Below are positions 11,865 to 23,994 of a stretch of 64,000 bases of DNA, one piece after another. The stretch comes from Argopecten irradians (taxonomy: Eukaryota; Mollusca; Bivalvia; Pectinida; Pectinidae): assembly GCF_041381155.1 (NCBI RefSeq), contig NC_091144.1, positions 38,405,033-38,469,032 on the forward strand, given 5' to 3'. A program made the position numbers and the translations under genes. Within the stretch, counting starts at the first letter, position 1, and every line of letters begins with the position of its first letter. The notes beneath the pieces are model-generated. The model searched no databases. It saw only the letters and a list, made by a program, of their open reading frames with translations, and had not been told where the DNA came from.

Positions 11865-11930
11865 GGTGCGTTCCATTGCAGATACAGCAGATTCGTTTCG
11901 ATACAACTGGTACGAATCTGCAAATGGAAC
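11865..11930. repeat. Inverted repeat
   Basis: GCGTTCCATTGCAGAT pairs with ATCTGCAAATGGAAC about 35 bases later, and CAGATTCGT pairs with ACGAATCTG inside it. A related word set occurs at 11,540-11,590 (ATTCGTACCAATTGC with GAATTGGTATGGAACG). Confidence 0.5.
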
Positions 11931-13215
11931 ACACGATTTGATTACGCCAATATAAGCACGTACATGTATGCAGTAATTACTACTTAATTAATTAATCAAT
12001 CGTTAAATACTTCTATCGTAGGTTACTTACTTAACAAATTTGAAATTGATACAAAATACTTGATCGTTGATACTAGTATCTGGAAGTCTTCACACATCTT
12101 TAAGTTAATACATTATGCATCTGCTAATAAACCGGAACACATTTTTCCTTGATTACAATTGATATCTTTCTTAGTATGTCCCTTGTTCCTTGTTCCTTGT
12201 TTTTAAGCGTTTAAATATTTATATTGATAACATTTTATTAGAATCGTATTCATTTAAATGAAAACAAAATCCTCTATCCGGGAGTTTATATACATTTTTG
12301 TAAAAAAAAGACTTATTTTTATCTTTTTTTCCTCCAAAATTGAAGATTATATATAACATGACATTTAACATGAAAATAAAACACAAAAAAGCAAATAGAT
12401 ATTTACAAAATATGTACAAGTTCAAGTCTAATAATTAGTAAATGAGATTAGATCGTGTCAATATACATAACCTGCTTTTAGAAGTCTATACAAAATATTA
12501 CATTCCCTATTCTAAACTCCTCAAATCACTATTTTAAAAATCCAAGACTAATCCTTTACCCAACAAAGTTGTACATAGATTAAAAGTTGATGAATTATGA
12601 AGCGATGACATGAACTCTAATCCGAAATTGTTCACCAAAAGCACCAGTACTCGTCACGGATTTTGCTATTTTTTCAGAATGCAAAATAAAAATACATTTA
12701 TGTAATAAAATCACTTATCTTGAATTTTGATGTAATATTGATAAGATAACGTTTACTTTATTCCTAAGTGATATAATTATTTGTTTTGGCTTCTGTTCGA
12801 TATTAAGATGTTATGATCGGTAGAGCGTAAAGTTGACAATGCAAGTTACAAAGCATCATGTATTTCTGATTTAAAAAGAAATATAATGATGTACAATTTT
12901 TCAAATATTGTTATTGAAACATTCCTAATTATGGCAGTGTCGCATCCAAGGAAGTGTAGCCATTTTCGTATGCTCTGCTTTGTTAGTTTTCACGATTTTT
13001 TAATCTTCAATTTAATATTTTTTTTAGTGGCATTGTCAGCTTTAAAGCTAATGGGCGTTGCAAAAAGATTGATTTGTATTTTTCGTAAGCTCTTACATTA
13101 TTGGCGAGGTCATTTATCCACTTTCTTGTTCTTATTGTATGACATTAGATATCCTCTGATTTTCCACTATTTTCATTGTCTAATACATTGTCACGTGACG
13201 TTCTATATATAGCAT

Positions 13216-13262
13216 ATCGACTAGGTGTTTCCATTTTTAGAAACACCGAAACACCAAGTCGA
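13216..13262. repeat. Short inverted repeat
   Basis: CGACTAGGTGTTTC and GAAACACCAAGTCG are near-perfect inverse copies separated by about 15 bases and can form a hairpin. Confidence 0.65.
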
Positions 13263-13397
13263 AATTCCTTTGTGATTGTTCTTCAGGGTGGCGTACTATT
13301 GCCAACGCTTTTCTTATTATTTTCATGCACATTAGAGAATGACTTTGACATTTGCCAAAGAAACTATACATCTAATATGAAAATTATGGACCATTGT

Positions 13398-13510
13398 TTC
13401 GGTCCATATGGTGTCATACCGCCCGGTAGAATTTAAAATAAGGCACTCGGGCTACGCCCTTGGTCATTACTTATTCTACCAGGGCGGTACAACACTATAT
13501 GGACCTCAAC
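13398..13510. repeat. Palindromic MITE-like element
   Basis: The left arm GGTCCATATGGTGT followed by CATACCGCCCGGTAGAAT is the inverse of the right arm ATTCTACCAGGGCGGTACA followed by ACACTATATGGACC. The arms of about 38 bases flank a ~35-base centre rich in CTCGGGCTACGCCC. No coding potential. Confidence 0.7.
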
Positions 13511-13619
13511 AAAGATCCTATATTGACATTTATTATAAAGCTTTGTACAAGATGCAATGTACCATCCGTTTGTGTTTTGATCGATAAAATCTTTAAAAAG
13601 ATTAACTGAATATATACAA

Positions 13620-14410
13620 GACATTGTGACACAAGAAACAGGGACTGGCATCCGTATCTCATGAAGGATTAGATGTAGATCTGCTGAAATGAGGTTTAGG
13701 TGTCGACGGATATATAACAGATACACTATCACTCTCCTTTTCCTGCTATATGTAATCATAGCAGTCGTTTTGAGACAAAAATATAAAGGTAAGTTTATGC
13801 TAAGAAATCTCTCTCTTCTTTAATTTGAAGATAATGCTTTATATTTTATATTTATTTTTCTTTTGTTAATATATTTTGTTGCTTTCTTTTTGTTTTTGTT
13901 TGTTTGTTTTTTGCTAGTTTTTTTCCCGGTCAATAAAAGTAATTTCCATTAATTGTTTTGTTTGTTAGTTTATCATTTGTTCATGCTATTTTATTTTTGT
14001 ACTTTTTATCTATTTATTTATTTATTCTATTTATTTATTTATGCTATTTGTTAGTTTATTTATTTTCAGTTGTATTACGTTCTCATAGACTACAGCATTC
14101 GCATCGTCTTTTATTTAAAAGATATAATAAAAATAGCGTTCTGGTGTAGAATGTATACTGTTACACAACAGGAACTGATCCAGCAATACCACTGATTTTT
14201 TTAAAAAAAGTGTAAACCATTTAATATGACCCTAAAACTCGCTGTATCGTTGTCATTTTGAAATACATTTCTTATAACTGGAAGGTAAATACTCATGCAC
14301 AGGATGAAATATCTAAATCGATTTTTAAATATGTGTATGACCGGACGAAGAATCTAGTGTCATATGCTGCCATGAAAATAGAACTGAATTACAAACCTTC
14401 TTAATGATAA
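13620..14410 (+). repeat. Duplicated segment, copy A (sulfotransferase first-exon region)
   Basis: About 790 bases here match 19,830-20,620 along their length: the anchor exon, the T-rich intron start (TTTTTCTTTTGTT), the GTATACTGTTACAC stretch and the end block ATGCACAGGATGAAATATCT. The two copies are direct repeats separated by about 5.4 kb. Confidence 0.8.
13689..13788 (+). CDS. Alternative first exon 1A of the sulfotransferase gene (membrane anchor)
   Basis: From ATG at 13,689 it encodes a short basic cytoplasmic tail (MRFRCRRIYNRY), a hydrophobic stretch of about 18 residues (TITLLFLLYVIIAVVLR) and QKYKG, then a GTAAGT-type donor at 13,789 in phase 1. This is the layout of the N-terminus of a type II Golgi glycan sulfotransferase. 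It is paralogous to the exon at 19,860-19,995, which has the same CRRIY..Y core and the same phase. Either exon could splice to the shared exon at 21,986. No separate downstream exons for this copy were found before 19.8 kb, so it is an alternative first exon or an orphaned duplicate. Confidence 0.6.
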
Positions 14411-16600
14411 CAAAGCAGTTCTATCAGTAACATTAATCTATTCTATCAATACTCCTCTGCTCCGGCCGTAACATATGTTCACCCATTCAACTTCTTTTCG
14501 CTTTTTTTCACACAACTCGCGCGATCGTACACCCATCAGTTAGTTGTCAGTGTAATCAGTTCATCGAAGACCCATATCAACAAGCATTTAAATTGACTTC
14601 ATGTCCCAATCTTTCGTAAAGAAAATCCACTGGTAAAATTTAGATGTCATTCAGACGTAAACCACTGATTTTCATGACATGCATTTAATATTGGGGAAGC
14701 TGTACATCTACAGTGGAAGTGGCGGACCAAACTCTTTTCTGTAGATATGCAGGTAGACACATTTTTAAAACAATATCTTATAAATGCGCAGCATCTAACA
14801 GCATGAGAGTTTAAAGTTAAGTGTTTAGATTGACTTTCTGATAATATCAAAACAACAATTTATTATAAGGACGCAGCATTTCTAAGGTAACACCTACATG
14901 AAAATATAAGAAAAAACCCAATCTTCAAAGTCCAATCCTACACACTGACAACTTCAGTTTGCGGCCGCCATTTGTTACATCTATGGGGATGGGAATCATG
15001 GTAATCACCATGGATATGATGCTTTGTAGTAAGCTCATTATACGGTTCAAACGCTCTTAAGATTTGACAAACGTAATCTTTATCCGGTAGAAGCTCAGTG
15101 CTATCGCTCTTTATTTGCAAGCGCTCAAGTGGTTTAAACCACCTTCCAATATAATCATCTGACCAAAAACGGAATTTCCGTTACGGAAATAAAATTTCTT
15201 CGTTCTCTAATAGGGGTTTCCTTCTCAAATTATGGTTTTTGGACATGGATAGAGTGTGAATATATGAATAAAAAATAAACAGAAAATTCAGCTCCGTTAT
15301 TTCCATAAATTGCACTTTTTAACATTGCATAATCAATGGGTACTGAAACGTCTGGCTGCACTCTGCCTTCAGTTATATTATATCTATATAGATAATCGTG
15401 AATTTATTTATTGCAAAACAAATCGCAATTTAAATGTTTATTTAGTTAAGCGGACATATGTAAAAGTTGAACGCAAATACAAATGTAATAACGTAGATTA
15501 GATATGGCCCGTGCTCTTATCTGTCAAGCATTTAAATGACCGCGATTTGATTTGATAACATTTTCAGAATATTATTCTACTGTTTTTTGAAGTTATAAAA
15601 TTTATCCGCATAGAAAATAACACTATCAACCTCATAGTATTATTGTATGTTAATTGAATATTTCATTAAACTTCTAAAGAAAGAAAAATGGTCAATCTAT
15701 ATCAGTGTTATTGCGCAGTTGTTCCCCGTTGTAGGTGTTTCATATACTGAAAACATTTTATTTCCGAGAGGTACGAATTTTCGCGTAATTTTTCGAGAGA
15801 ATTCAAACGTGTTTAAGGTTAAATGAATGCACCGTTTTTAATGCGTTCAAGAATACATGTAGAGTATATGTTAAAAATAACGTTCACCTAAAATGATATT
15901 TACACGAATACAATTGTGTAATTAACTGTTTAATTAGGGTTACGTTGGCAAAAAATAGGGTCAGTAGGTAGGTTTTCTTTATATTTATTTTTTGTCAAGT
16001 TCAGATGCAATAGCGTGCTGTTTACTAAACAGATATATGGCTTCTATTTACCAGTAAAATGAGTTAATACTTCAACGAGACTGAAACCTCACCAGAGCAG
16101 ATCCTTTCGTTGTTGTTACTGAAGGACATTTTATTATAATCGTCTAGAAAGCACCCACGGAATGGCAAATATATGCATATATATCTATGCACACACATAT
16201 GATGATTCCAAATGCTATGGGATAAAATTAAATACATGTAAATGGTTTATTCAATTATACAATAGGGATAGACAGAGTATTTTTAATAGTACTTATTATG
16301 TGATTGGTTTTTTGCCGTGAGATGAAAAATATTTCTCTTATGATGTGATTATATTCCGTTTTGTGTTCTTTTCACTTAAGTGAAATTCTTTTTATCTAAT
16401 AAGTGAATTTGACATATATTCGCATTATGTCTTATTACTCTTAAGTATAAAAATTCCGTGTCACTATATCCTATATAAAATGAAGAACTTATTGCGCATG
16501 CACCAATGGCGAAATAAATTATTTCATATTATTTTTTGTGTTAATTAGACATATATATACACGAAAAGAAAAAAAGAAATTTTGGTTTAGGCCTAATATG
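14411..16600. other. Intron/intergenic, one conserved block
   Basis: Apart from the inverted conserved block at 14,890-15,185 and a partial R3 piece at 16,485-16,560, I see no supported gene. Short frames at 14,647-14,850 and 15,310-15,501 match nothing known. Confidence 0.45.
14890..15185 (-). repeat. Conserved block inverted relative to 20,640-20,940
   Basis: Read on the minus strand this block shares long runs with 20,640-20,940, including GAGCGATAGCACTGAGCTTC and AAGATTGGGTTTTTTC-type words. The minus strand has an open frame (15,120 to 14,938) with QIKSDSTELLPDKDYVCQIL; the plus-strand counterpart reads QIKSDSTELLPDEDCVCRII before diverging. I do not recognise the protein. In copy A the block lies 480 bases beyond the duplicated anchor segment; in copy B it follows directly, flipped. 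Confidence 0.6.
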
Positions 16601-16601
16601 A

Positions 16602-19600
16602 CTAAAGGACCTCTTTCACGAACAATGGAAATTTGCCCACGAACCAATTTCATTGAAATTAAATGTTATATGTAGCAACATAAATGCAAACCCTTGAAAT
16701 ACGTGTAAAAAATTCAAAAGGTCCCAGGGGCCTGTGCGATGGCCAAATCAATGTTGCCCAGTAGAGGTATATGACAGGGTTCCATTTTTGATCCAAAATG
16801 GTATCAAAATAATGTTTTATGTCATAAAACTGTATTATTTTCTGAAGAGTATAAATAATTACATATTATGATCACAAATATGTAGGCAAAATGTGACAAA
16901 TAAAATTTTGGCTACATTTTAAAGACAGAAAATATCGAAATTTTGGGTGTTATTTTCGGCCATGTCAATTATTAACAATGGTGATTTACCCACTTCCAGT
17001 TTGAGTGCACCAAAAATATTTTCTAAAAAGTTGGCTCATTACCTGAAGTTAATATTTTGAAAATTTCAGAAAACTTGTGGACCGGTAAATTTGTCGTTTA
17101 AAGGTCTTAGTGAGACAAGGTCTATTTTTAGCAGTATTACACCGTGGTCGCACCAAGGCCCTTTTCATTCATAAAATTGAGTAAACAAAGAAACTGATTT
17201 CTTAATCTTATTTAATACTCATTAGTTACATTTAATGTAAAGTAATATATGATTTTATAACCTATATATTGTAGAATAATCAAAATATTGAATCACAATA
17301 ACAAAGTATTTCGGAATTTTTAGGGCATTATCGTTCACTTTTCAAGCTAGACGATGATTACAACTGCATTCTCAGAAATTTTCTTTTTATTTACAGCTTA
17401 AAGGCATATAAAGTAAAATAATAACAAAATCTAGAAATCAAATGGTTGGGATTAGATTATTATGTAAGAGAATCAAGTTTTTACCAATTTTCATACATCC
17501 AGTATATTAGTACATTTATGTATAATGTTGTTGTTTTTTCAAAATATTGTGCTTTCAAAGTGTTGGCAATGGCATCAAATCACACCATTACAAGTTGTTG
17601 TTTAAAAAAACAACATAGACAAATTGATATATGATTTTTTTCGTTCAAAATTGTATTAATTTTACTATATTAAGTATTTCTTAGCAGTTTAATATTTAGA
17701 TTGGTCAGAATATTTTGTGATCAATCAACTGAAGTTGGATTTTGAGTTTTTGAATTTTCTTCAGAATTTTGATGAATTCCATAAAGGTTAACTAAGATTT
17801 TATTTCAGTTAAAAAAATAACAGCATCTTTTATGGTTAATGAAACAGTCAACAGTTTTTGAGGTCCACAGTTTTATTTTTCATAATTAGCTTTGTGTATC
17901 ATAAACACATCATACTATCAATCAAAATGGCATAAGGTTTATCATTTCAGGTAATAAATTTTGATTTTATAAGAAATTTGGTTATCGCAACATGAATTAA
18001 ACATGTCAGGGGGATCCAAATAAATAAATTTATACGCGACACAAAGCTAAGTAACATACAGTATAATGTAATAAACTGCATTTAAATGATTTCCAGTTTG
18101 ATAAGACACTCTCATTTCCTGTTTGACTGTTTCTCTATTATCTCTGTACGATTAATACCATATCCACCAACTAACATTTTTAGAGATCTTTTTGTCCATA
18201 AGGATTACTTCAGAATTACTTATAAAACTCATATAATTCTAAACTCAAAGTCAGTTTATATAGTATGGAATAAAACGGTTTCATCGCCACACACTCTTTA
18301 CCATGGGATATACACCATGTACATGTACTGTGATCGAAGCCTATCTTTTGTGTCTAATACTCAGTAAAGCTGTTTAATTTTCTAATTATATAATAATACT
18401 AACATGGAATTCAAATATGGTTATTGACAATAAAGATAAATCAAGTTTTGATGAACTTATAGATAACGTCTATTTTCATTATTAAAACTGCTACATTCAG
18501 TTAGTTATTTTGCAAGATTAAAGAAGCATTTGCCATTAATGTATCTAAATCTGAAATGATACATAAATGAGTTTCCCGACCAAATTAAACTTACAATCTA
18601 AAACAATATAATATGTAAAAGTGATGAGATTTACATTTGTTAGCAAGAATCAACATAAATGTTAATCAGAAGTGTTAGCCCTGCAAATAATTGAACTACT
18701 GTAGGTTTGTAGCATGACCCATGTAACCTGGTAACTCTTCCCTCTCAAACAACACAGCTACAGAATCCCATTTTAATCACTCTCTTCACTGTAAATATGC
18801 TCTATAATTACAAAATAAATCATTAGAACAGGACATATTAGTGAAGCTACTTCAAATGCTAAACAACTTATTGTGGTCATAAAACACCCAAATGTTTTGT
18901 AATTTTGGTTATGTAAAACTTAATTTTTCTACAAAGTATCACTAAATAAATCAATTTGAAATCATATCAAGCGTTACAGATGAGTATTGGATTATACATT
19001 AATGTTGACACCGTTAGATTCGTGATTAATGATTCAAAATAAGCATATTCATAGCATTATGTAACGTTACTAAAATAGACCTTGCTATATTATAACTTTT
19101 AAACGACAAATTTACCGGTCCACAATTTTTCTGAAATGTTCACAATATTTACTTCAGGTAACGGGCCAACTTTTTAGAAAATATCTTTGGTGCACTCAAA
19201 CTGGAAGTGGGAGAACCACCCTTGTTAATAATTGACATGGCCGAAAATAACACCCAAAATTTCCATATTTTCTGTCTTTAAAATGTAGCCAAAATTTTAT
19301 TTGTCACATTTTGCCCACATATTTGTGATCATTATATGTAATTATTTATACTCTTCAGAAAATAATACAGTTTTATGACATAAAACGTTATTTTGATACC
19401 ATTTTGGATCAAAAAGGGAACCCTGTCATACACCTCTACTGGGCAACATTAATTTGACCATAGCACAGGCCCCTGGGACCTTTTGAATTTTTTAAACGTA
19501 TTTCAAGGGTTTACATTTATGTTGCTACATGTAACATTTAATTTCATTAAAATTGGTTCGTGGGCAAATTTCCATTGATCGTGAAAGAGGTCCTTTATAG

Positions 19601-19603
19601 ATC
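16602..19603. mobile_element. ~3-kb element with ~500-bp inverted arms
   Basis: The left arm (about 16,602-17,110) starts AAAGGACCTCTTTCACGA, and the right arm (about 19,095-19,603) is its inverse ending TCGTGAAAGAGGTCCTTTA. The arms match along their whole length at roughly 90% by eye. TA flanks both ends and may be the target duplication. The interior of about 1,980 bases is AT-rich (about 17,110-19,095) and has no frame over 93 codons and no transposase motif that I can see. It is best described as a non-autonomous long-inverted-repeat (foldback-like) DNA element inserted between the two anchor exons. Confidence 0.75.
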
Positions 19604-19829
19604 TCTTGACTCAGAAAATAGTAGCATTGTTAAAAATTTAGTTATCTTTGTTCACAGAGCTAACGAAATAAGAAATTCAATATTATTTGGTAATTGATAT
19701 ATTTGTTGTGTGCATCCTTTCTCTGATTTCTTTTTGTTATTTATATATATATAGTGTACATCATTTTCCAGAAAAGTCTGTTTACCATTGTCATGTCTGT
19801 ATTTGTTTTGCACAAAGGCTTTTTAGCCT

Positions 19830-20620
19830 ATTTGCTAAATGAAATAAAGATATAAAGATATGCCATTAGCATCTCATGTAGGATTAGATAGATCTGCTGA
19901 AATGTGGTGTTGGTGTCGACGGATATATAAAACATACTGTCTCATTCTACTGACATATGTAATTATATCAGCAATTTTGAGACAGATATATACAGGTAAG
20001 TATATACATGTACTGAGAAATCGCTCTTTTCTTGTATTTGAAGATGTTGCTTTGTATTTTATTTTTATTTTTCTTTTGTTGTTCTTTTTGTTGCTTTTTT
20101 GTTTTTGTTTGTTTGTTTTTTGCTAGTTTTTTTTCGGTCAATTAATCAAAGATAATTTCCATTAATTGCTTTGTTAATTATTTGTTTCATGCTATTTTAT
20201 TTTTGTACCTTTTTATCTGTGTGTTTATTTTTTTTCTTCCTGTTGTATTTCGTTCTCTTTCGTATCCTTTTTTCATATTATTTGCATTGTCTCTTATTTA
20301 AAAGTTAGATAATAAAGATAGCATTCTGGTGTAAAATGTATACTGTTACACGATAGATGAAAACTTATCCAGCAATATCAGTGATCTCTGTAGTGGTTTT
20401 ATATTAAACCATTTAACACGACCTCAGCCTATCACTTGCTGTATCGTTGTCATTTTGAAATAACTTTTCTTAAAATTGGAAGGTAAATATTCATGCACAG
20501 GATGAAATATCTAAATCGATTTTTTAAATATGTGTTTGACCCGACGAAGAATCCAGTGTCATATGTTGCCATGAAAATAGAACTGAAATATAAATCTTCA
20601 TATGATTATAACAAAACAGT
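19830..20620 (+). repeat. Duplicated segment, copy B
   Basis: Direct-repeat partner of 13,620-14,410, carrying exon 1B of the sulfotransferase gene and its intron start. Confidence 0.8.
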
Positions 20621-23600
20621 ACTATCCTCAGAATTTCCGTAACAGATATTCCGTTTTTGGTTAGCTGATTATAATGGAAGGCTTGCAAATAAAGAGCGAT
20701 AGCACTGAGCTTCTTCCGGATGAAGATTGCGTTTGTCGGATCATAAGAGCGTTTGAACCGCTCAAATATATAATGAGCTTACTTCAAAGCTCCATATCAA
20801 TGGTGATTACCCATGATTCCCTTATGTATAAAAAATGGCGGTCGTAAACTGAAGCTGTCGGTATGTAGGATTGAATTTTGAAGATTGGGGTTTTTCCTAT
20901 AATTTTATGTATGTGTTACCTTAGGAGCGCTTCGTACCTGTTGAAATAAGCATTTTTATCACTAATAACCAATTTAAAATTTTGTGAATCAATTCTTCGA
21001 GATCCCGACAATGTCCCACGAAATCGCGAAAATATCCAGCTATAACCAGCTATACAGTGTAACAATGAATAAGTTTGTCGAACATCTTGCTCGCCTTCTT
21101 CAATATTTCAAATTCCTCAAGGATGCCACAATCGTATCATTCAGTTTCTGGTAAGATGCGTGGTAAATAACATTTCTGTCCAAGGTTCTGTTTTTAAGGT
21201 CAAGTGAAAAACCGCCAGTTGATGATAATGAAATGTTCAGCTTCAGTTGCCATGATAACCACTTGAAATATGCATAAATTATGAAAGTGTTTTTGTTTTA
21301 GAAATCATAGAGTGCATCCTTGAACAAACTTCATATTTCTTCTAAAGATGTATTGGTAGGCCATATATATTCTCTGTAAATATTTTGTCTGTTCAAGGAT
21401 GCGCTCTATAGTTTCATAGACAAAAACTTAGCAAAAATGACCAAAATTGACAAAATTTCCACATTCTCATAATTTATGCTTATTTTGGATGGTTACCAAA
21501 GCAACTATAGTTCAATATTATAAAACAGTCATTTATAGTTATTATAGTTAGTTTGATTGATTTTGAGGCCAAAAAGGGCCACAACCATACATAGTCCTTT
21601 TAATAACTAATTACCGATTGAAAAAAATAAGACATTTGACAAACGGAATAGCTAATACACATAGATTTTCGATTTCAGTATATCTGAACAATGCCTTTTT
21701 ATAATATTCAAAATATGAACGGTCTCTTCATTCATAATCCTTTTATAACTAATAACCGATTGAAAAAATAAGTCATTTGAAATATGAAATAGTTAATACA
21801 CATAGATTTTCGATTTCAGTATATCTAAATAATTTACAATATTCAAAATATGAACGGTCTCTACTCCAAAGTCGCGGCTGCATAGCCTTCGTCAAGGTAA
21901 TAAAGCGTTACGGTAGTCTACTGATCAAGTCATCATCTTTTTATCATCTTGTTTTTTTTTTACTATTATTGCTATTGATTTTCAGGTGAGCAACAAAGGC
22001 AAATTAGTGCTGTACAAATTGCAAAAAGCCCTGTTCGGTCGTCGGTCAAAGATAAAAACCTTACGACGATGTCAACGAAACTTGGAATTTCTGACAAGAC
22101 GTTAAGTGGAGATGAGATTTTAAAAATGAAACGTCCTGATATTGAGCCAATGAGAGACAAAAGTTTTAATATACTGTCTACGAGAAATAAAACCCTGTAT
22201 GGAACAACAGAGAGTGATGATCCAACGTCGGAAAATCATTTGGTGCGACTTAAGGTAAGGAGTTATCTCCTTTCAATCACTCCGTCCCATTTCCTTTCAA
22301 TATCTTATTTCAAATTCTCCTTTCAAAATCTTTTCAATCTCTCCTTTTATTTATTTTATCATTTCAAGTTCCTTTCAAGCTCCTTTCAAGTTCATATATT
22401 TACATATGCCCCTATATAGTCAACGGAAGGGGAGTTGCGTTCAAATTAGCGTAAACGCAATGACGTATGAATACAAACGCAGTGCAGGTTCGGACTACTT
22501 CTAGTTCACGCTTCGATAAGATTTTGCGTCATAAGTTGACGGATTTTAAAATAACAATAAAGAGTTTTTATTTGATCCAATTAAATATGTATTTGACATC
22601 AAAACAAAACATGTGTTCAAGCATTGTAACGGTAATAAACTACAAAATGAATCGCTGGTCGGGGCTACAACCGGGGGGGCTTTCCTCAGGAATGTTCGGG
22701 GAATCCCATAGTTACGTCAGATGTACATGTGTGTACGGTCACTCATCTCACCTAAATATACAGAACATCTGATTGTCGGTGAATAATTCTGGGAGCGTCT
22801 AAGCGAACAATAGGTTAACAGATCATATACAGGTTTCCAGAAAAAAAACATTACAGGTAGCCTATCCGAAACAGTATCATCAGCTTAAATGGCCCCGTCT
22901 TTGCATTCAAAATAGGCCTACACACACGCAAACACTTGACTTGGATTTTATCAGTTGATTTTTGTTACCGCTATTTCTCAGAAAGCACTTAAGAGATCTG
23001 TCTCAAATTGCATATGTAAGTTCCCCTAGGGCTCTACGAGTGTACGCTGATTTTCAGACTGGTCGAATAAAATAAAATAAAATTGCTGCCAGGCAGCAAT
23101 CTTGGATTTTGGCAGTTGATGTTTGTTACCGCTATTTCTCAAAAAACACTGAAGGGATCTGTCTCACATTTCATATGTAGATTTTTCTAGGACACTCAAA
23201 GTGTCTTTCAGATTTTGAGACTGATCCCTAAAACAATATGGCCGCCAGGCAGCCAACTTGGATTTTTGCAGTTGATGTTTGTTACAGCTATTTCTCAGAA
23301 AGTACTGAAGAAATCTGTCTCAAATTTCTCATGTAGGTTTTCCTAGGGCACTCGAAGTGTCATGCTGATTTTGAGACTGATCGGTAAAACAATATGGCTG
23401 CAAGGCAGCCATCTTGGATTTTGGCAGATGTTTGTTACCGCTATTTCTCAGAAAGTACTGAAGGGATCTGTCTCAAATTTCATATGGTGGTTCCCCTAGG
23501 GACCTAGTATCGCATATTCCATTTTGGGACCAATTGGTAAGATGGCCGCGAGATGGCCGTCTTGGATTTCGTTAGTTAAAATTTGTTACCGCTATTTCTC

Positions 23601-23961
23601 AGAAAGTACTGAAGGGATCATTTTCAACTTTTTATATAGGGCCCTAGTTCTGCCGATTGCATTTTGGGACCGATCGATTAACAAGATGGCCGACCACCAT
23701 CTTGAATTTTGATAGTTTAAAGTTTGAAAAGCAGAGAAAAGAAGTTTTTAGTTTGAAAAGCAGAAAAAAAGAAGTTAAATTTTGAAAAGCAGAAAAAAAG
23801 GAGTTTAAGTTTGAAAAGCAGAGAAAAGATCCCTCTTTCATTTGTCAGACATAGATCAATCTTTGGTGGGCGCCAAGATCCCTCTGGGATCTCTTGTTAC
23901 TATTGTTGCTGTTATTATTGTAGGTTTTTTTATTGTTGTTATTGTTGTTGTTGTTTTTTTT

Positions 23962-23994
<33 letters not shown>

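Larger units (their letters stand above)
10671..13599. other. Intergenic, AT-rich, small repeats only
   Basis: No recognisable exon. It contains a 30-base tandem duplication at about 10,935-11,001 (AATAGATTAATAGATTTTGT twice), TCGCGA-type words at 10,750-10,860, and a hairpin-forming stretch at 11,865-11,930. Frames such as 11,773-11,955 and 12,886-13,212 match no family I know. Confidence 0.5.

Noticed and set aside
18086-18367. 93-codon frame inside the long-inverted-repeat element as its transposase
   Set aside because: No DDE-type spacing, zinc finger or helix-turn-helix is seen, and the length is within chance for this base composition.
16602-19603. A Polinton or other large virus-like element suggested by the long inverted arms
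   Set aside because: The element is only 3 kb and no polymerase, integrase, capsid or ATPase motif is seen between the arms.
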